Of a DNA stretch of 39,204 bases, positions 32,181 through 39,204 are shown one piece after another; within the stretch, counting starts at the first letter, position 1; each line of letters starts with the position of its first letter. The translations under genes and the position numbers were made by a program. The notes beneath the pieces are model-generated. The model had not been told where the DNA came from and searched no databases. It saw only the letters and a program-made list of their open reading frames with translations. Origin of the DNA: Planctomycetaceae bacterium (GTDB lineage: Bacteria; Planctomycetota; Planctomycetia; Pirellulales; Pirellulaceae); assembly GCA_002702965.1 (NCBI GenBank), contig PADE01000161.1:18225-57428 (forward strand), given 5' to 3'.

Positions 32181-35100
32181 ATGCAGGTCAACTCGGTTGT
32201 CGGTCGAGGTCGGAGGTTTAAGGCGCTGGTCTCAGTGGCGTTCATGGTGGGTTTCGCGGGAGCGAGTGTTGGTGTGGCCAGCGAGCTTTCTGAGCAATTG
32301 GCGCGACGCGCCGGGCTGAAACGGGCGGTGACGGCACTGCTCGGAACGGACACGGAAGTGGCCGTTGATCTGGCGCACACGACGGAGTGGTTGATCCACG
32401 TGCGCATGCCGAGTGGCGCCAAAGGGCTGCGCGATCTGGCGCAACAGGCCGGGTTAGGGATCGACCGGCTCGTCGCCGAGAATGGGCCGCTGGACCGCTT
32501 GCCGTACGCGGACAACACGCTCGATGTGCTGATCGCCACGGAGGCCGGAGGGGAGGCGTTGAGCGACCTTTCGCTGTCCGAGATCCTGCGTGTGCTGCGA
32601 CCCGAGGGAACCGCCATCATTGGAAAAGCGCTCCAATCCAACGGTGCCGATGCTGACCCCGCAGCCCTCAAGAAATGGGCCAGCGGTGGCCGCACGACCG
32701 AGGTGGCTGAATGGAGTGACGACACGGGGACCTGGGTACAATTCGGCAAGCCGCTCCCTGCCGGGATCGATGAGTGGACACACTGGGAGAAGGGACCGGA
32801 TAACAATCCGGTCTCGACCGACTCGGTCATTCGGGCGCCCTACATGACCCAGTTCATGGCAGATCCTCTATACATCGGTATGCCATCGGTGACCACTGCC
32901 GCGGGGGGCCGGACGTTTCTGGCGATTGGACACATCGCCCATCACGCGCGGGAGTGGGACACGCTTTACAAGCTGATCGCCCGCAATGGCTACAACGGCA
33001 CGGTGTTGTGGTCCCGCGACCTGCCGGACGGCTATCAGGTCCATCGGTCTGCCTTTATCGCGACGCGAGACACGTTCTACATGATCAACGGGGACCATGC
33101 TCTGCTACTGGATCCTGCGACCGGCCGCGAACTCGGCCGTGTGCGATTGCCGGGCGTGCCCGGATTCTGGAAGTGGATGGTGCTGCGCGACAACGTGCTG
33201 TTCGTGCTGACGGGGAAACGCGAGCCGGGGACGCGGGCCATGAAGGGCGATCGCACCTTTGGTGGCTGGAGTTGGGGTGATTTGAGCGCCGGTTATTACG
33301 GGAAAGACGTACCGTACGGGTTCGGGCATACGTTAGCGGCCTACGATTTGAAGGAAAAACAGTTGCTTTGGAAGCACCGGGAAGAGACGCTAATCGATTC
33401 GCGGGCGATGTCTTTACAGGGCGAGAAAATGTTCCTGTTCTGTCCGGACAAACACGTCCGCTGCCTCTCGACGACCCAGGGGGAGGTGATCTGGACCAAT
33501 GACGATCCGCAGGTTCGAAATCTGATCCAACAGCCGGGAAAGGGACTCACCTCCACACCCGGTTTTCGCACGATGTGTATCACCATGGCCAGCCCGGATG
33601 CTTTGGTCATTCAAGGCCAGACACGCATGAACGTGACGGCGCTTTCCACCAAAGACGGGTATGTGCTCTGGACGAAACGGAAGGTGACCAACAATCCCAA
33701 CGCCATCTTCGTGGATGGCAAAATCATTTTGGGAGTCGGCCAAGGGGGAACGCATGTGGCGATCGACCCGCTGTCGGGCAAAGAATTAGAGGACCTCAAG
33801 TTCCGCAAGACAGCGTGTACGCGCCTGACCGCCAGTGGCGATTCGTTTTTCTGCCGCGGTGAAGGGACACTGCGTTACGACCGGGAATCGAAACGGGTGT
33901 TGATCGATGGGGCGCAACGCCCTGCCTGCAACGACGGCGCGATCCCCGCGCACGGCCTGTTGTATTTGGGGCCTTGGCAGTGCGACTGCAATCTCAGCTT
34001 GATCGGCAACATAGCCAAGTGTTCGGCGGGCGATTTTGATTTTGATCGCCGGGCGACGGCGGCTGAGAACCTTACCGTCGGTCGTGATGACCTGACCCAG
34101 GTGAAGGCCTTTCCGATTACGAATCGTGATTGGCCGACTCTCCGCGCCGACAATGACCGCTCTTCGTCGACACAGGTTAAGACGCCCACGTCGGTGCAAC
34201 GCCGTTGGCATTTCCTGCCCGACCGCGACTTCCGACCGGTTCCGGCGGTGGCAGCGGGCGGCCTAGTCTTCAGCACCGGTACCGATGGCGCTGTGCGGGC
34301 GATCGTTGCAGACACCGGTGAAGTCAGCTGGGTCTTTCCGACCGCGGGTCCGATTAAGCAACCCCCCACACTCTGGGGGGATCGCCTCTACGTCGGATCG
34401 GGTGACGGACACGCCTATTGCCTGGAAGCCGCTAGTGGAGAACTGTTGTGGAGTTTTCGCGCGGCGCCGATCGAGCGGCACATCATGGTCTACGGCAATC
34501 TGACGTCGACGTGGCCGGTTAACAGTGGGATCCTTGTCGACCAGGGCACCGCCTATCTGGCGGCCGGTATCGTCGACCACGATGGAACTTATGTCTACGC
34601 ACTGGACGCGATTACCGGCGAGATCCGCTGGCAGAACAACGCCAGCGGACATCTCAGTCCGGCGCTGCGCAAAGGGGTCAGCGTGCAGGGCAACCTGTCG
34701 CTACTGGGAGATCAACTGTTACTGGCGGGTGGGAACCAGGTCTCACCGGCCATTTACGATCGCCGCACGGGCGAATGCCGAGCCAAGCCATTTGATCAGG
34801 GGCAGCCCAAGGCCAACGCCGGCCAGTTTGTCGGCGTGTTCCAGAAGGTGTCGGTCATGGTCGGTGGTCGAATTCTCTATTCGGCGGCTGAAAATGTGGC
34901 CACCAAAGGGTGGTTTAATGTCTTCGGCCGGAGCGCTGCGTACCGCTTCAACAGTGGAGGAATTCCGCCAGCCTGGAACGACGATACGTTGGCGGTCGTG
35001 GACTTCAAGCACGGCAAAGTCGCTGCCTGTGACAGCAAGATCGTGGCCGCGCAGATCGATCAGGGCTACGGCGATACCACGGAACGACGAGGTTGGCTAC

Positions 35101-35417
35101 GCAGTATTTCGACTTCGCTGCGCGAGCAGGGTGCGATGCGCTGGCAGTCGGATCTGGACGAGGGAAACAAGTTTGAAACGATCTCTCTGGCGGTCTCTCC
35201 CAATGCGGTGGTGGCGGTACTCCGGTTCCAGCAGCGATTTCGTTCGCAGACACAGTGGTTTGTGGTGGCGATGAACGCAAAAACGGGAGCCGAACAGTTC
35301 CGCCATGAACTCCAGGTGGATCCGCTCCCCGGAGGATTACTGGTGGATCGCGATGGCCAGGTGATCGTGACCATGATCGACGGCGGTCTACTCTGCTTGG
35401 GTGGTAATGACCCTTAA
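32181..35417 (+). CDS. Exported PQQ-like beta-propeller protein with N-terminal methyltransferase-like region
   Basis: This 1078-residue protein starts after AAAGGAG (32168-32174) and has a signal-like hydrophobic stretch (ALVSVAFMVGFAGASVGVAS). Residues about 45-170 look like a degenerate class I methyltransferase (DRLPYADNTLDVLIATE, LSEILRVLRPEGTAIIGKA), but the SAM-binding GxGxG is not recognisable. The rest is propeller-like, with LLLDPATGRELGRVRLPG, YCLEAASGELLWSFRAAP and ALDAITGEIRWQNNASG. Cys583, Cys601 and Cys603 (CDC) match the cysteine motif of the protein at 2421. No malectin-like tail is present. It is probably an exported sensor, carrier or scaffold; PQQ binding and enzymatic function are unproven. 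Confidence 0.82.
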   Translation: MQVNSVVGRGRRFKALVSVAFMVGFAGASVGVASELSEQLARRAGLKRAVTALLGTDTEVAVDLAHTTEWLIHVRMPSGAKGLRDLAQQAGLGIDRLVAENGPLDRLPYADNTLDVLIATEAGGEALSDLSLSEILRVLRPEGTAIIGKALQSNGADADPAALKKWASGGRTTEVAEWSDDTGTWVQFGKPLPAGIDEWTHWEKGPDNNPVSTDSVIRAPYMTQFMADPLYIGMPSVTTAAGGRTFLAIGHIAHHAREWDTLYKLIARNGYNGTVLWSRDLPDGYQVHRSAFIATRDTFYMINGDHALLLDPATGRELGRVRLPGVPGFWKWMVLRDNVLFVLTGKREPGTRAMKGDRTFGGWSWGDLSAGYYGKDVPYGFGHTLAAYDLKEKQLLWKHREETLIDSRAMSLQGEKMFLFCPDKHVRCLSTTQGEVIWTNDDPQVRNLIQQPGKGLTSTPGFRTMCITMASPDALVIQGQTRMNVTALSTKDGYVLWTKRKVTNNPNAIFVDGKIILGVGQGGTHVAIDPLSGKELEDLKFRKTACTRLTASGDSFFCRGEGTLRYDRESKRVLIDGAQRPACNDGAIPAHGLLYLGPWQCDCNLSLIGNIAKCSAGDFDFDRRATAAENLTVGRDDLTQVKAFPITNRDWPTLRADNDRSSSTQVKTPTSVQRRWHFLPDRDFRPVPAVAAGGLVFSTGTDGAVRAIVADTGEVSWVFPTAGPIKQPPTLWGDRLYVGSGDGHAYCLEAASGELLWSFRAAPIERHIMVYGNLTSTWPVNSGILVDQGTAYLAAGIVDHDGTYVYALDAITGEIRWQNNASGHLSPALRKGVSVQGNLSLLGDQLLLAGGNQVSPAIYDRRTGECRAKPFDQGQPKANAGQFVGVFQKVSVMVGGRILYSAAENVATKGWFNVFGRSAAYRFNSGGIPPAWNDDTLAVVDFKHGKVAACDSKIVAAQIDQGYGDTTERRGWLRSISTSLREQGAMRWQSDLDEGNKFETISLAVSPNAVVAVLRFQQRFRSQTQWFVVAMNAKTGAEQFRHELQVDPLPGGLLVDRDGQVIVTMIDGGLLCLGGNDP

Positions 35418-35485
35418 GGAAAAGGGCCGCGGGCGCGCAGAGAGTGGTGGACGGTGGCTCGTGTCCGCGACCGAATTCCCTGCGC

Positions 35486-36580
35486 TCAGGGCGTGACGCA
35501 GGCCCGCATCACCGAGCGGTCGGCTGCTTGACGGAAAGCGTGGTTGATCTGTGCTAGCGGAAAGCAGGCTTCGATCAGCTCGCCAAACGGCAAGTTCGTC
35601 CGTTCGCGGAGGACGAAATCGTGCGCCTGGATCAGGTGCCGTGGATGATAATTGTGGATTCCGCGCAGTGTGATCATGCGCTGGACCAGCAGATTTGCGT
35701 CAAACGTGATGTCGGCACCGGGGCTCACCAGGCCGGCAGTCGTGTACCGTCCACCTTTGCGCAGCATCTCGAGTCCGGCGGGAATCACACCGGCGACTCC
35801 GCAGACTTCGAGGACCGCGTCGGCCCCATCGGGGGGTGTCTCGCGGCGCACTGCCGCAATCAGGTCGTCCCCCACGAAGTCATCGGCATTGAGCGTGCAG
35901 GTAGCGCCGAACCGGCGCGCGGTTGCCAGCCGCGCGGGGATCGTGTCGATTCCGATCACCCGTGTCGCCCCGCGCGCCCGTGCCATCGCCACACCGTAAA
36001 TGCCCAGCAGTCCCAGCCCCTGGATGACCACTGCGTCGCCCAGACCGATCTGGGATGCTTCGCAGACCGATGCCATCGTCGCCGCGGCGCAGTTGAGAGG
36101 TACGGCTTCTTCGTCGCGTAGTTGGTCAGAGAGCTTGAGCACTCCGGTGCCGGGCATCACGTAGCAGTACTCGGCGAACCCACCCAGGAAGTGGGGTTCG
36201 GAATCAGCCGCTTCGTGACCGTATTTACGGAGTCCGCCAGCCTTTTGCGGTAAGTCGTGGAGGTCCTGGTAGTAATCCGTGCCGTCGTGGAAGAACTCGG
36301 TCCAGGTAATGCGGTCGCCGACGGCCAGGGTCTGACCCCGTAGGTCACAACGCATTTGCGATCCCTGCTGATCGATGGTTCCGATGATCTCGTGTCCGAG
36401 AATTCCCGGGCAGGGGTTGGGGCGCTTACCCTGCCAGGAATGAATGTCCGAGCGGCAAATCGAGCTCATCGAAATGCGCACCAGTAGTTCTCCGTCGGCC
36501 ACCGGGCGGAGTGGAAATTCCCGGATCTCAAACGGTTGGTTGGGCGATTCGTAGACCGCGGCGCGGGCTGTGGTTGTCAT
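35486..36580 (-). CDS. MDR alcohol dehydrogenase, phosphonate-catabolism-associated (HpnZ) type
   Basis: This 364-residue medium-chain dehydrogenase has the catalytic-zinc segment SSICRSDIHSWQGKRPNPCPGILGHEIIG cut across its first 70 residues (Cys, then the GHE motif), and a Rossmann GLGLLGIYGVAMARARG. The late RGIHNYHPRHLIQAHDFV matches, from memory, the family repeatedly seen with phosphonate-catabolism genes (HpnZ proposed). In the lobe that normally carries four cysteines for structural zinc it reads EFFHDGTDYYQDLHDLPQKA, with none. Its ATG (36580-36578) overlaps the phnA stop in ATGA, so the two are translationally coupled. It may oxidise a phosphonate alcohol such as 2-hydroxyethylphosphonate; this is inference. 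Confidence 0.85.
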   Translation of the reverse strand: MTTTARAAVYESPNQPFEIREFPLRPVADGELLVRISMSSICRSDIHSWQGKRPNPCPGILGHEIIGTIDQQGSQMRCDLRGQTLAVGDRITWTEFFHDGTDYYQDLHDLPQKAGGLRKYGHEAADSEPHFLGGFAEYCYVMPGTGVLKLSDQLRDEEAVPLNCAAATMASVCEASQIGLGDAVVIQGLGLLGIYGVAMARARGATRVIGIDTIPARLATARRFGATCTLNADDFVGDDLIAAVRRETPPDGADAVLEVCGVAGVIPAGLEMLRKGGRYTTAGLVSPGADITFDANLLVQRMITLRGIHNYHPRHLIQAHDFVLRERTNLPFGELIEACFPLAQINHAFRQAADRSVMRACVTP

Positions 36581-37845
36581 GGGGCTGGGGTTTTCCGTTT
36601 GTTGCTGCGGGTACCATTGATCGCGAAGTCGAAGATATCGTAGTTGTTGAGAGGCGTGTGACCAATCCTCGCGGAATACGTGGACGTCAGCGGGTGCGAG
36701 AGAAGAAAGGGGACTCGTTGCTCTGACAGACCACCATGTGATCGAAGCCGATAGGATCCCAGCGCGCTCAGGTCGTGCTCACCACACCGCTTGCCGATTG
36801 CGAAGTGCGGGTCGCTGAGCACGACCAGATCGGCTTCGCGGTCTGCGGGCAAGGAGAAACGCTGGCAGGCTTCGTCACGGGGCCAAGCCCCGTCGATACC
36901 CGGCAGCTGTCGGATGAAATCGAGTACCGTGGGGACTGGCAGGACTCCGCAATAGACTCGCGCGAACCCGCCCAGCGCCCCGTGGTGTACGACGTAGGGG
37001 TCGGTGATCGGTAAGATGACTTTGGCTTGATCGTGGCCAAACGCCCGTTGTAACTCGTCTTGCAAGTAGACCACCTGTGGGCTCCCGTCGTCACGGGACT
37101 TGTCGCTCATGCCGTGGTCGGCGACGATCCCGAGAACGATGTCCAGCTTGGCTAGCTCACCGATCCGCTCGTCGAGCTGGCGGTAGAAGCGATTGGACTG
37201 AAACGATCCAGGAGCGAACTTGTGTTGTACGTAATCGGAAAGTGACAGGTAGACTAAATCGTACCGCTCGCGCTCGAGCAAGCGAATGCCCGCATCGAGG
37301 ACGAACAGCGACAAATCCGCCGAGTAGACATCGGGCAGCGCGCGTTCCACAAGTTCGAGTACCCCCTCGACGCCGTGTTGACTGTGTGTACAGAGGTCGG
37401 CGCATTCGGCCGAGAAACAGACAAACCGTGAGTCGACGCGTCCCGCAGCCAGCAGCCTGCACAGTTTATCCTTGGCCGAGATCGCCGCCACGCGGGCACC
37501 GCGAGACGCGAATCCTGCCAGGATGGTCTCGGCGCGCAACAAGCGGGGGTCATCCATCATGACTTCGACGCCACGCTGCGTGTCGAGAAAGTAATTGCCC
37601 GAGATACCGTGTTCGCTGGGCGGGAGTCCCGTGACAATCGAGACGTTGTTGGGGTTAGTAAAACTGGGCATGGCGCTGTGGGCAATCTCGTAGAAGCCTC
37701 CCTGCTTGAGCTGTGCCAAATGCGGCAGGATCCCGTCCTGGAAACCTCGCTCCAGATATTCCGGGTCGCAGCCGTCAACGCAGACCACAACCACGGGGCG
37801 CTCGGGCCAACGGTAGGTGATGTCGTTGATTGTGATGTTCGGCAT
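36577..37845 (-). CDS. phnA: Phosphonoacetate hydrolase
   Basis: This 422-residue enzyme of the alkaline-phosphatase superfamily hydrolyses the C-P bond of phosphonoacetate, giving acetate and phosphate. The two-zinc site is complete: Asp24 in VCVDGCDPEY, nucleophile Thr63 in SFTNPNN, Asp204 and His208 in SDYVQHK, Asp243 and His244 in ADHGMS, and His370 in RSHGGLSEQ. Their spacing agrees with what I recall of characterised PhnA. ITDPYVVHHGALG and ACQRFSLP are further PhnA-like stretches. It lacks a signal peptide and is cytoplasmic. The start at 37845 (MPNITIN) matches the family length; upstream GTG/ATG candidates add unlike sequence. It is followed, with a 4-base overlap, by the HpnZ-like dehydrogenase. 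No PhnW, PhnY or phosphonate transporter is in the window. Confidence 0.95.
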   Translation of the reverse strand: MPNITINDITYRWPERPVVVVCVDGCDPEYLERGFQDGILPHLAQLKQGGFYEIAHSAMPSFTNPNNVSIVTGLPPSEHGISGNYFLDTQRGVEVMMDDPRLLRAETILAGFASRGARVAAISAKDKLCRLLAAGRVDSRFVCFSAECADLCTHSQHGVEGVLELVERALPDVYSADLSLFVLDAGIRLLERERYDLVYLSLSDYVQHKFAPGSFQSNRFYRQLDERIGELAKLDIVLGIVADHGMSDKSRDDGSPQVVYLQDELQRAFGHDQAKVILPITDPYVVHHGALGGFARVYCGVLPVPTVLDFIRQLPGIDGAWPRDEACQRFSLPADREADLVVLSDPHFAIGKRCGEHDLSALGSYRLRSHGGLSEQRVPFLLSHPLTSTYSARIGHTPLNNYDIFDFAINGTRSNKRKTPAP

Positions 37846-37918
37846 CGCGGGCACCGGCAGACCAGGGAACAGCGACGGACTCATCAACCGGGTCGTGACG
37901 ACCCCGTCCGCTGCGGGC

Positions 37919-37924
37919 AATGTA
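37919..37924 (-). promoter_or_regulatory. Candidate -10 element TACATT before phnA
   Basis: On the minus strand TACATT lies 73 bases before the phnA ATG within GCTACATT, an octamer also found before the PhyH dioxygenase gene. No acceptable -35 is visible. Confidence 0.2.
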
Positions 37925-38103
37925 GCAGAACCGGTTGCTGGGAATCTGGCCACTTCGGTAAACAGGATGAAGGTCTGGCTAGATTGCGTTAGGATGACTC
38001 ACTGGTCGCGGGATGTGTGGGACTGCGCCGTTCACTGCGTGGTTGTCACCGTAGCGGCACGAACCCGTGGAAACAGCGGACGCTGACAGCAGAGGAGAGA
38101 TCG

Positions 38104-38958
38104 GTGAACCGACGCTCATCATTTGTCGTTTTCGGCTTGTGGGGCACCGCGTTGTCGTTCACGATCGGAAGCGACCAACTCCCGGAGGCGACGTCCGAAA
38201 AACCGATTCAGGTGATCGCGCACCGCGGCGCGAGTGCTGATTTTCCCGAAAACACACGTTCCAGCACGTTGGCCGCTGTGGCGTCCGGCGCGACGGTGAT
38301 CGAGATTGACCTGCGCACAACTCGGGATGGGCATCTGGTGGTACTGCACGACGCTCTTCTCGACCGAACGACAACAGGGCGTGGCCCGGTCGGCGAGAAG
38401 ACACTCGCCGAGATTCGTCAATTCGATGCGGGGAGCTGGTTTGATCCACGTTTTCGCGATCAGAAAGTGATCGCGTTGGAGGAGGTTTACGCGCTCTGCC
38501 GCGGCAAGCTGAACGTGTTACTGGATCTCAAAGAAACGGGAGTCGATTACGATCGCAACGTAGCGGCTCGGGTGCGCGCCGGTGGCGACGCCCGGCGGAC
38601 GATCATCGGCGTGAGAAGCGTTGCACAGGCCAAGCGGTTTCGCGAGCTACTGCCGCAGTCGCGTCAATTGGGATTGATCGCCCGTCCTGCAGAAATCGAG
38701 GCGTTTGCCGGCGCCGGCGTTGCGATGATTCGATTGTGGCCTCGGTGGTTGGAGGACACCGGGCTGATCGAACGGGTCAGGAAGGCCGGTTGTGGTTTAC
38801 ATCTGAATGGCAAGCTGGGAACCACCGAGGAAGTCGTCCCGCTCCTGCGGTACCGACCCGATTCGCTGTCCAGCGATGACCCGGCGCAATTGGTAAAGAC
38901 GCTCAAACAGTTGGGTCGGAAAGTGAGACAGCCCGGGCGGGCACCGGGTCGGCGGTGA
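38104..38958 (+). CDS. Exported glycerophosphodiester phosphodiesterase
   Basis: This 284-residue GDPD hydrolyses glycerophosphodiesters to sn-glycerol-3-phosphate and an alcohol. The catalytic block is HRGASADFPENT, followed by EIDLRTTRDGHLVVLHD, which carries the metal ligands and second catalytic His, and LLDLKE later. A hydrophobic N terminus (FVVFGLWGTALSFTIGS) is a probable signal peptide. The start is GTG at 38104 with GAGGAG at 38092-38097. It is divergent from phnA, with 258 bases between them. The OPA-like transporter at the other end of the window would accept the product glycerol-3-phosphate, but no physical link is shown. Confidence 0.93.
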   Translation: MNRRSSFVVFGLWGTALSFTIGSDQLPEATSEKPIQVIAHRGASADFPENTRSSTLAAVASGATVIEIDLRTTRDGHLVVLHDALLDRTTTGRGPVGEKTLAEIRQFDAGSWFDPRFRDQKVIALEEVYALCRGKLNVLLDLKETGVDYDRNVAARVRAGGDARRTIIGVRSVAQAKRFRELLPQSRQLGLIARPAEIEAFAGAGVAMIRLWPRWLEDTGLIERVRKAGCGLHLNGKLGTTEEVVPLLRYRPDSLSSDDPAQLVKTLKQLGRKVRQPGRAPGRR

Positions 38959-39204
38959 TTTCGCACACCGACGGAATTGCCTCTCGCCATGTTGCCGCGG
39001 CGATGGCCGCGATTTCGCTGGCGGAGTGCTTTCGGTTGCCGTGTTGGGCAGCGCTCCGGCACAGCAGTTGAGATCCTCCAGGGTGAACCGCGGCCCGCGC
39101 GCTACTGCCGTCGTCCGATGTGCCGGTTCTGGATGTGACGATCAACCGCGATTGAATGAGTTACTAGGCCAGCCCCGGAGGAGTTTCTCGTTCAAGCGCA
39201 CCCG

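Noticed and set aside
28591-37926. Octamer GCTACATT shared by the possible promoters of the PhyH dioxygenase and phnA, hinting that the dioxygenase is a phosphonate hydroxylase
   Set aside because: An 8-base match around a -10-like element is weak, the genes are 9 kb apart, and PhyH proteins have very diverse substrates.
38959-39204. 246 bases at the right end after the phosphodiesterase gene
   Set aside because: Only short antisense frames without family resemblance are present. A GGAGGAG at about 39177-39183 may belong to a gene beginning beyond the window, but no start codon follows inside it.
1-39204. CRISPR arrays, tRNA/rRNA genes, insertion sequences, prophage or defence genes
   Set aside because: No spaced direct repeats, RNA-gene signatures, transposase or integrase motifs were seen when reading both strands; subtle RNAs could still be missed by eye.

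Overview
The window looks like a chromosomal stretch of a GC-rich planctomycete (Planctomycetota, probably the Pirellulales side). The evidence is a sulfatase, two very large exported PQQ-type beta-propeller proteins with methyltransferase-like segments, a Ser/Thr kinase ending in a formylglycine-generating-enzyme-like domain, a tricorn-type S41 peptidase, a bacterial lipase-maturation-factor homologue, and many Tat- or Sec-exported hydrolases. This assignment rests on gene content only. No rRNA, tRNA, CRISPR array, insertion sequence or prophage was seen.

Layout. 1-7120 (+): the 3' end of a sulfatase, an OPA-like organophosphate transporter, a 1202-residue propeller/methyltransferase-like/malectin-like protein, and a tightly coupled nucleotidyltransferase. 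7122-7498: a frameshifted remnant of a DUF3050 gene. 7587-9107 (-): lipase maturation factor homologue. 9386-9844 (+): DUF454 membrane protein. 9867-16469 (-): three co-directional genes, read as a Tat-exported sialidase-like propeller, then the kinase, then the tricorn-like peptidase. 16743-21376 (+): SGNH esterase, double beta-helix protein and metallophosphoesterase, which look like an exported polysaccharide-processing cluster. 21405-22457 (-): transglutaminase-like protein. 22560-27649 (+): polysaccharide deacetylase, dimethylformamidase-like protein, ACS-type transporter and amidohydrolase, probably one catabolic operon. 27682-28494 (-): PhyH-type dioxygenase. 28712-35417 (+): a sialate O-acetylesterase/SMP-30 fusion, an SDR dehydrogenase and a second propeller/methyltransferase-like protein. 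35486-37845 (-): a two-gene operon of phosphonoacetate hydrolase (phnA) and an MDR alcohol dehydrogenase, joined by a 4-base stop/start overlap. 38104-38958 (+): glycerophosphodiester phosphodiesterase.

Two themes run through the genes. One is removal of ester, amide and sulfate groups and of backbone linkages from complex polysaccharides outside the cytoplasm. The other is organophosphorus scavenging (OPA transporter, GDPD, PhnA plus dehydrogenase). The least ordinary items are the phnA/dehydrogenase pair whose dehydrogenase has lost the structural-zinc cysteines, the methyltransferase-like segments inside exported propeller proteins, the esterase/lactonase fusion, and the dimethylformamidase-like amide-catabolism operon.
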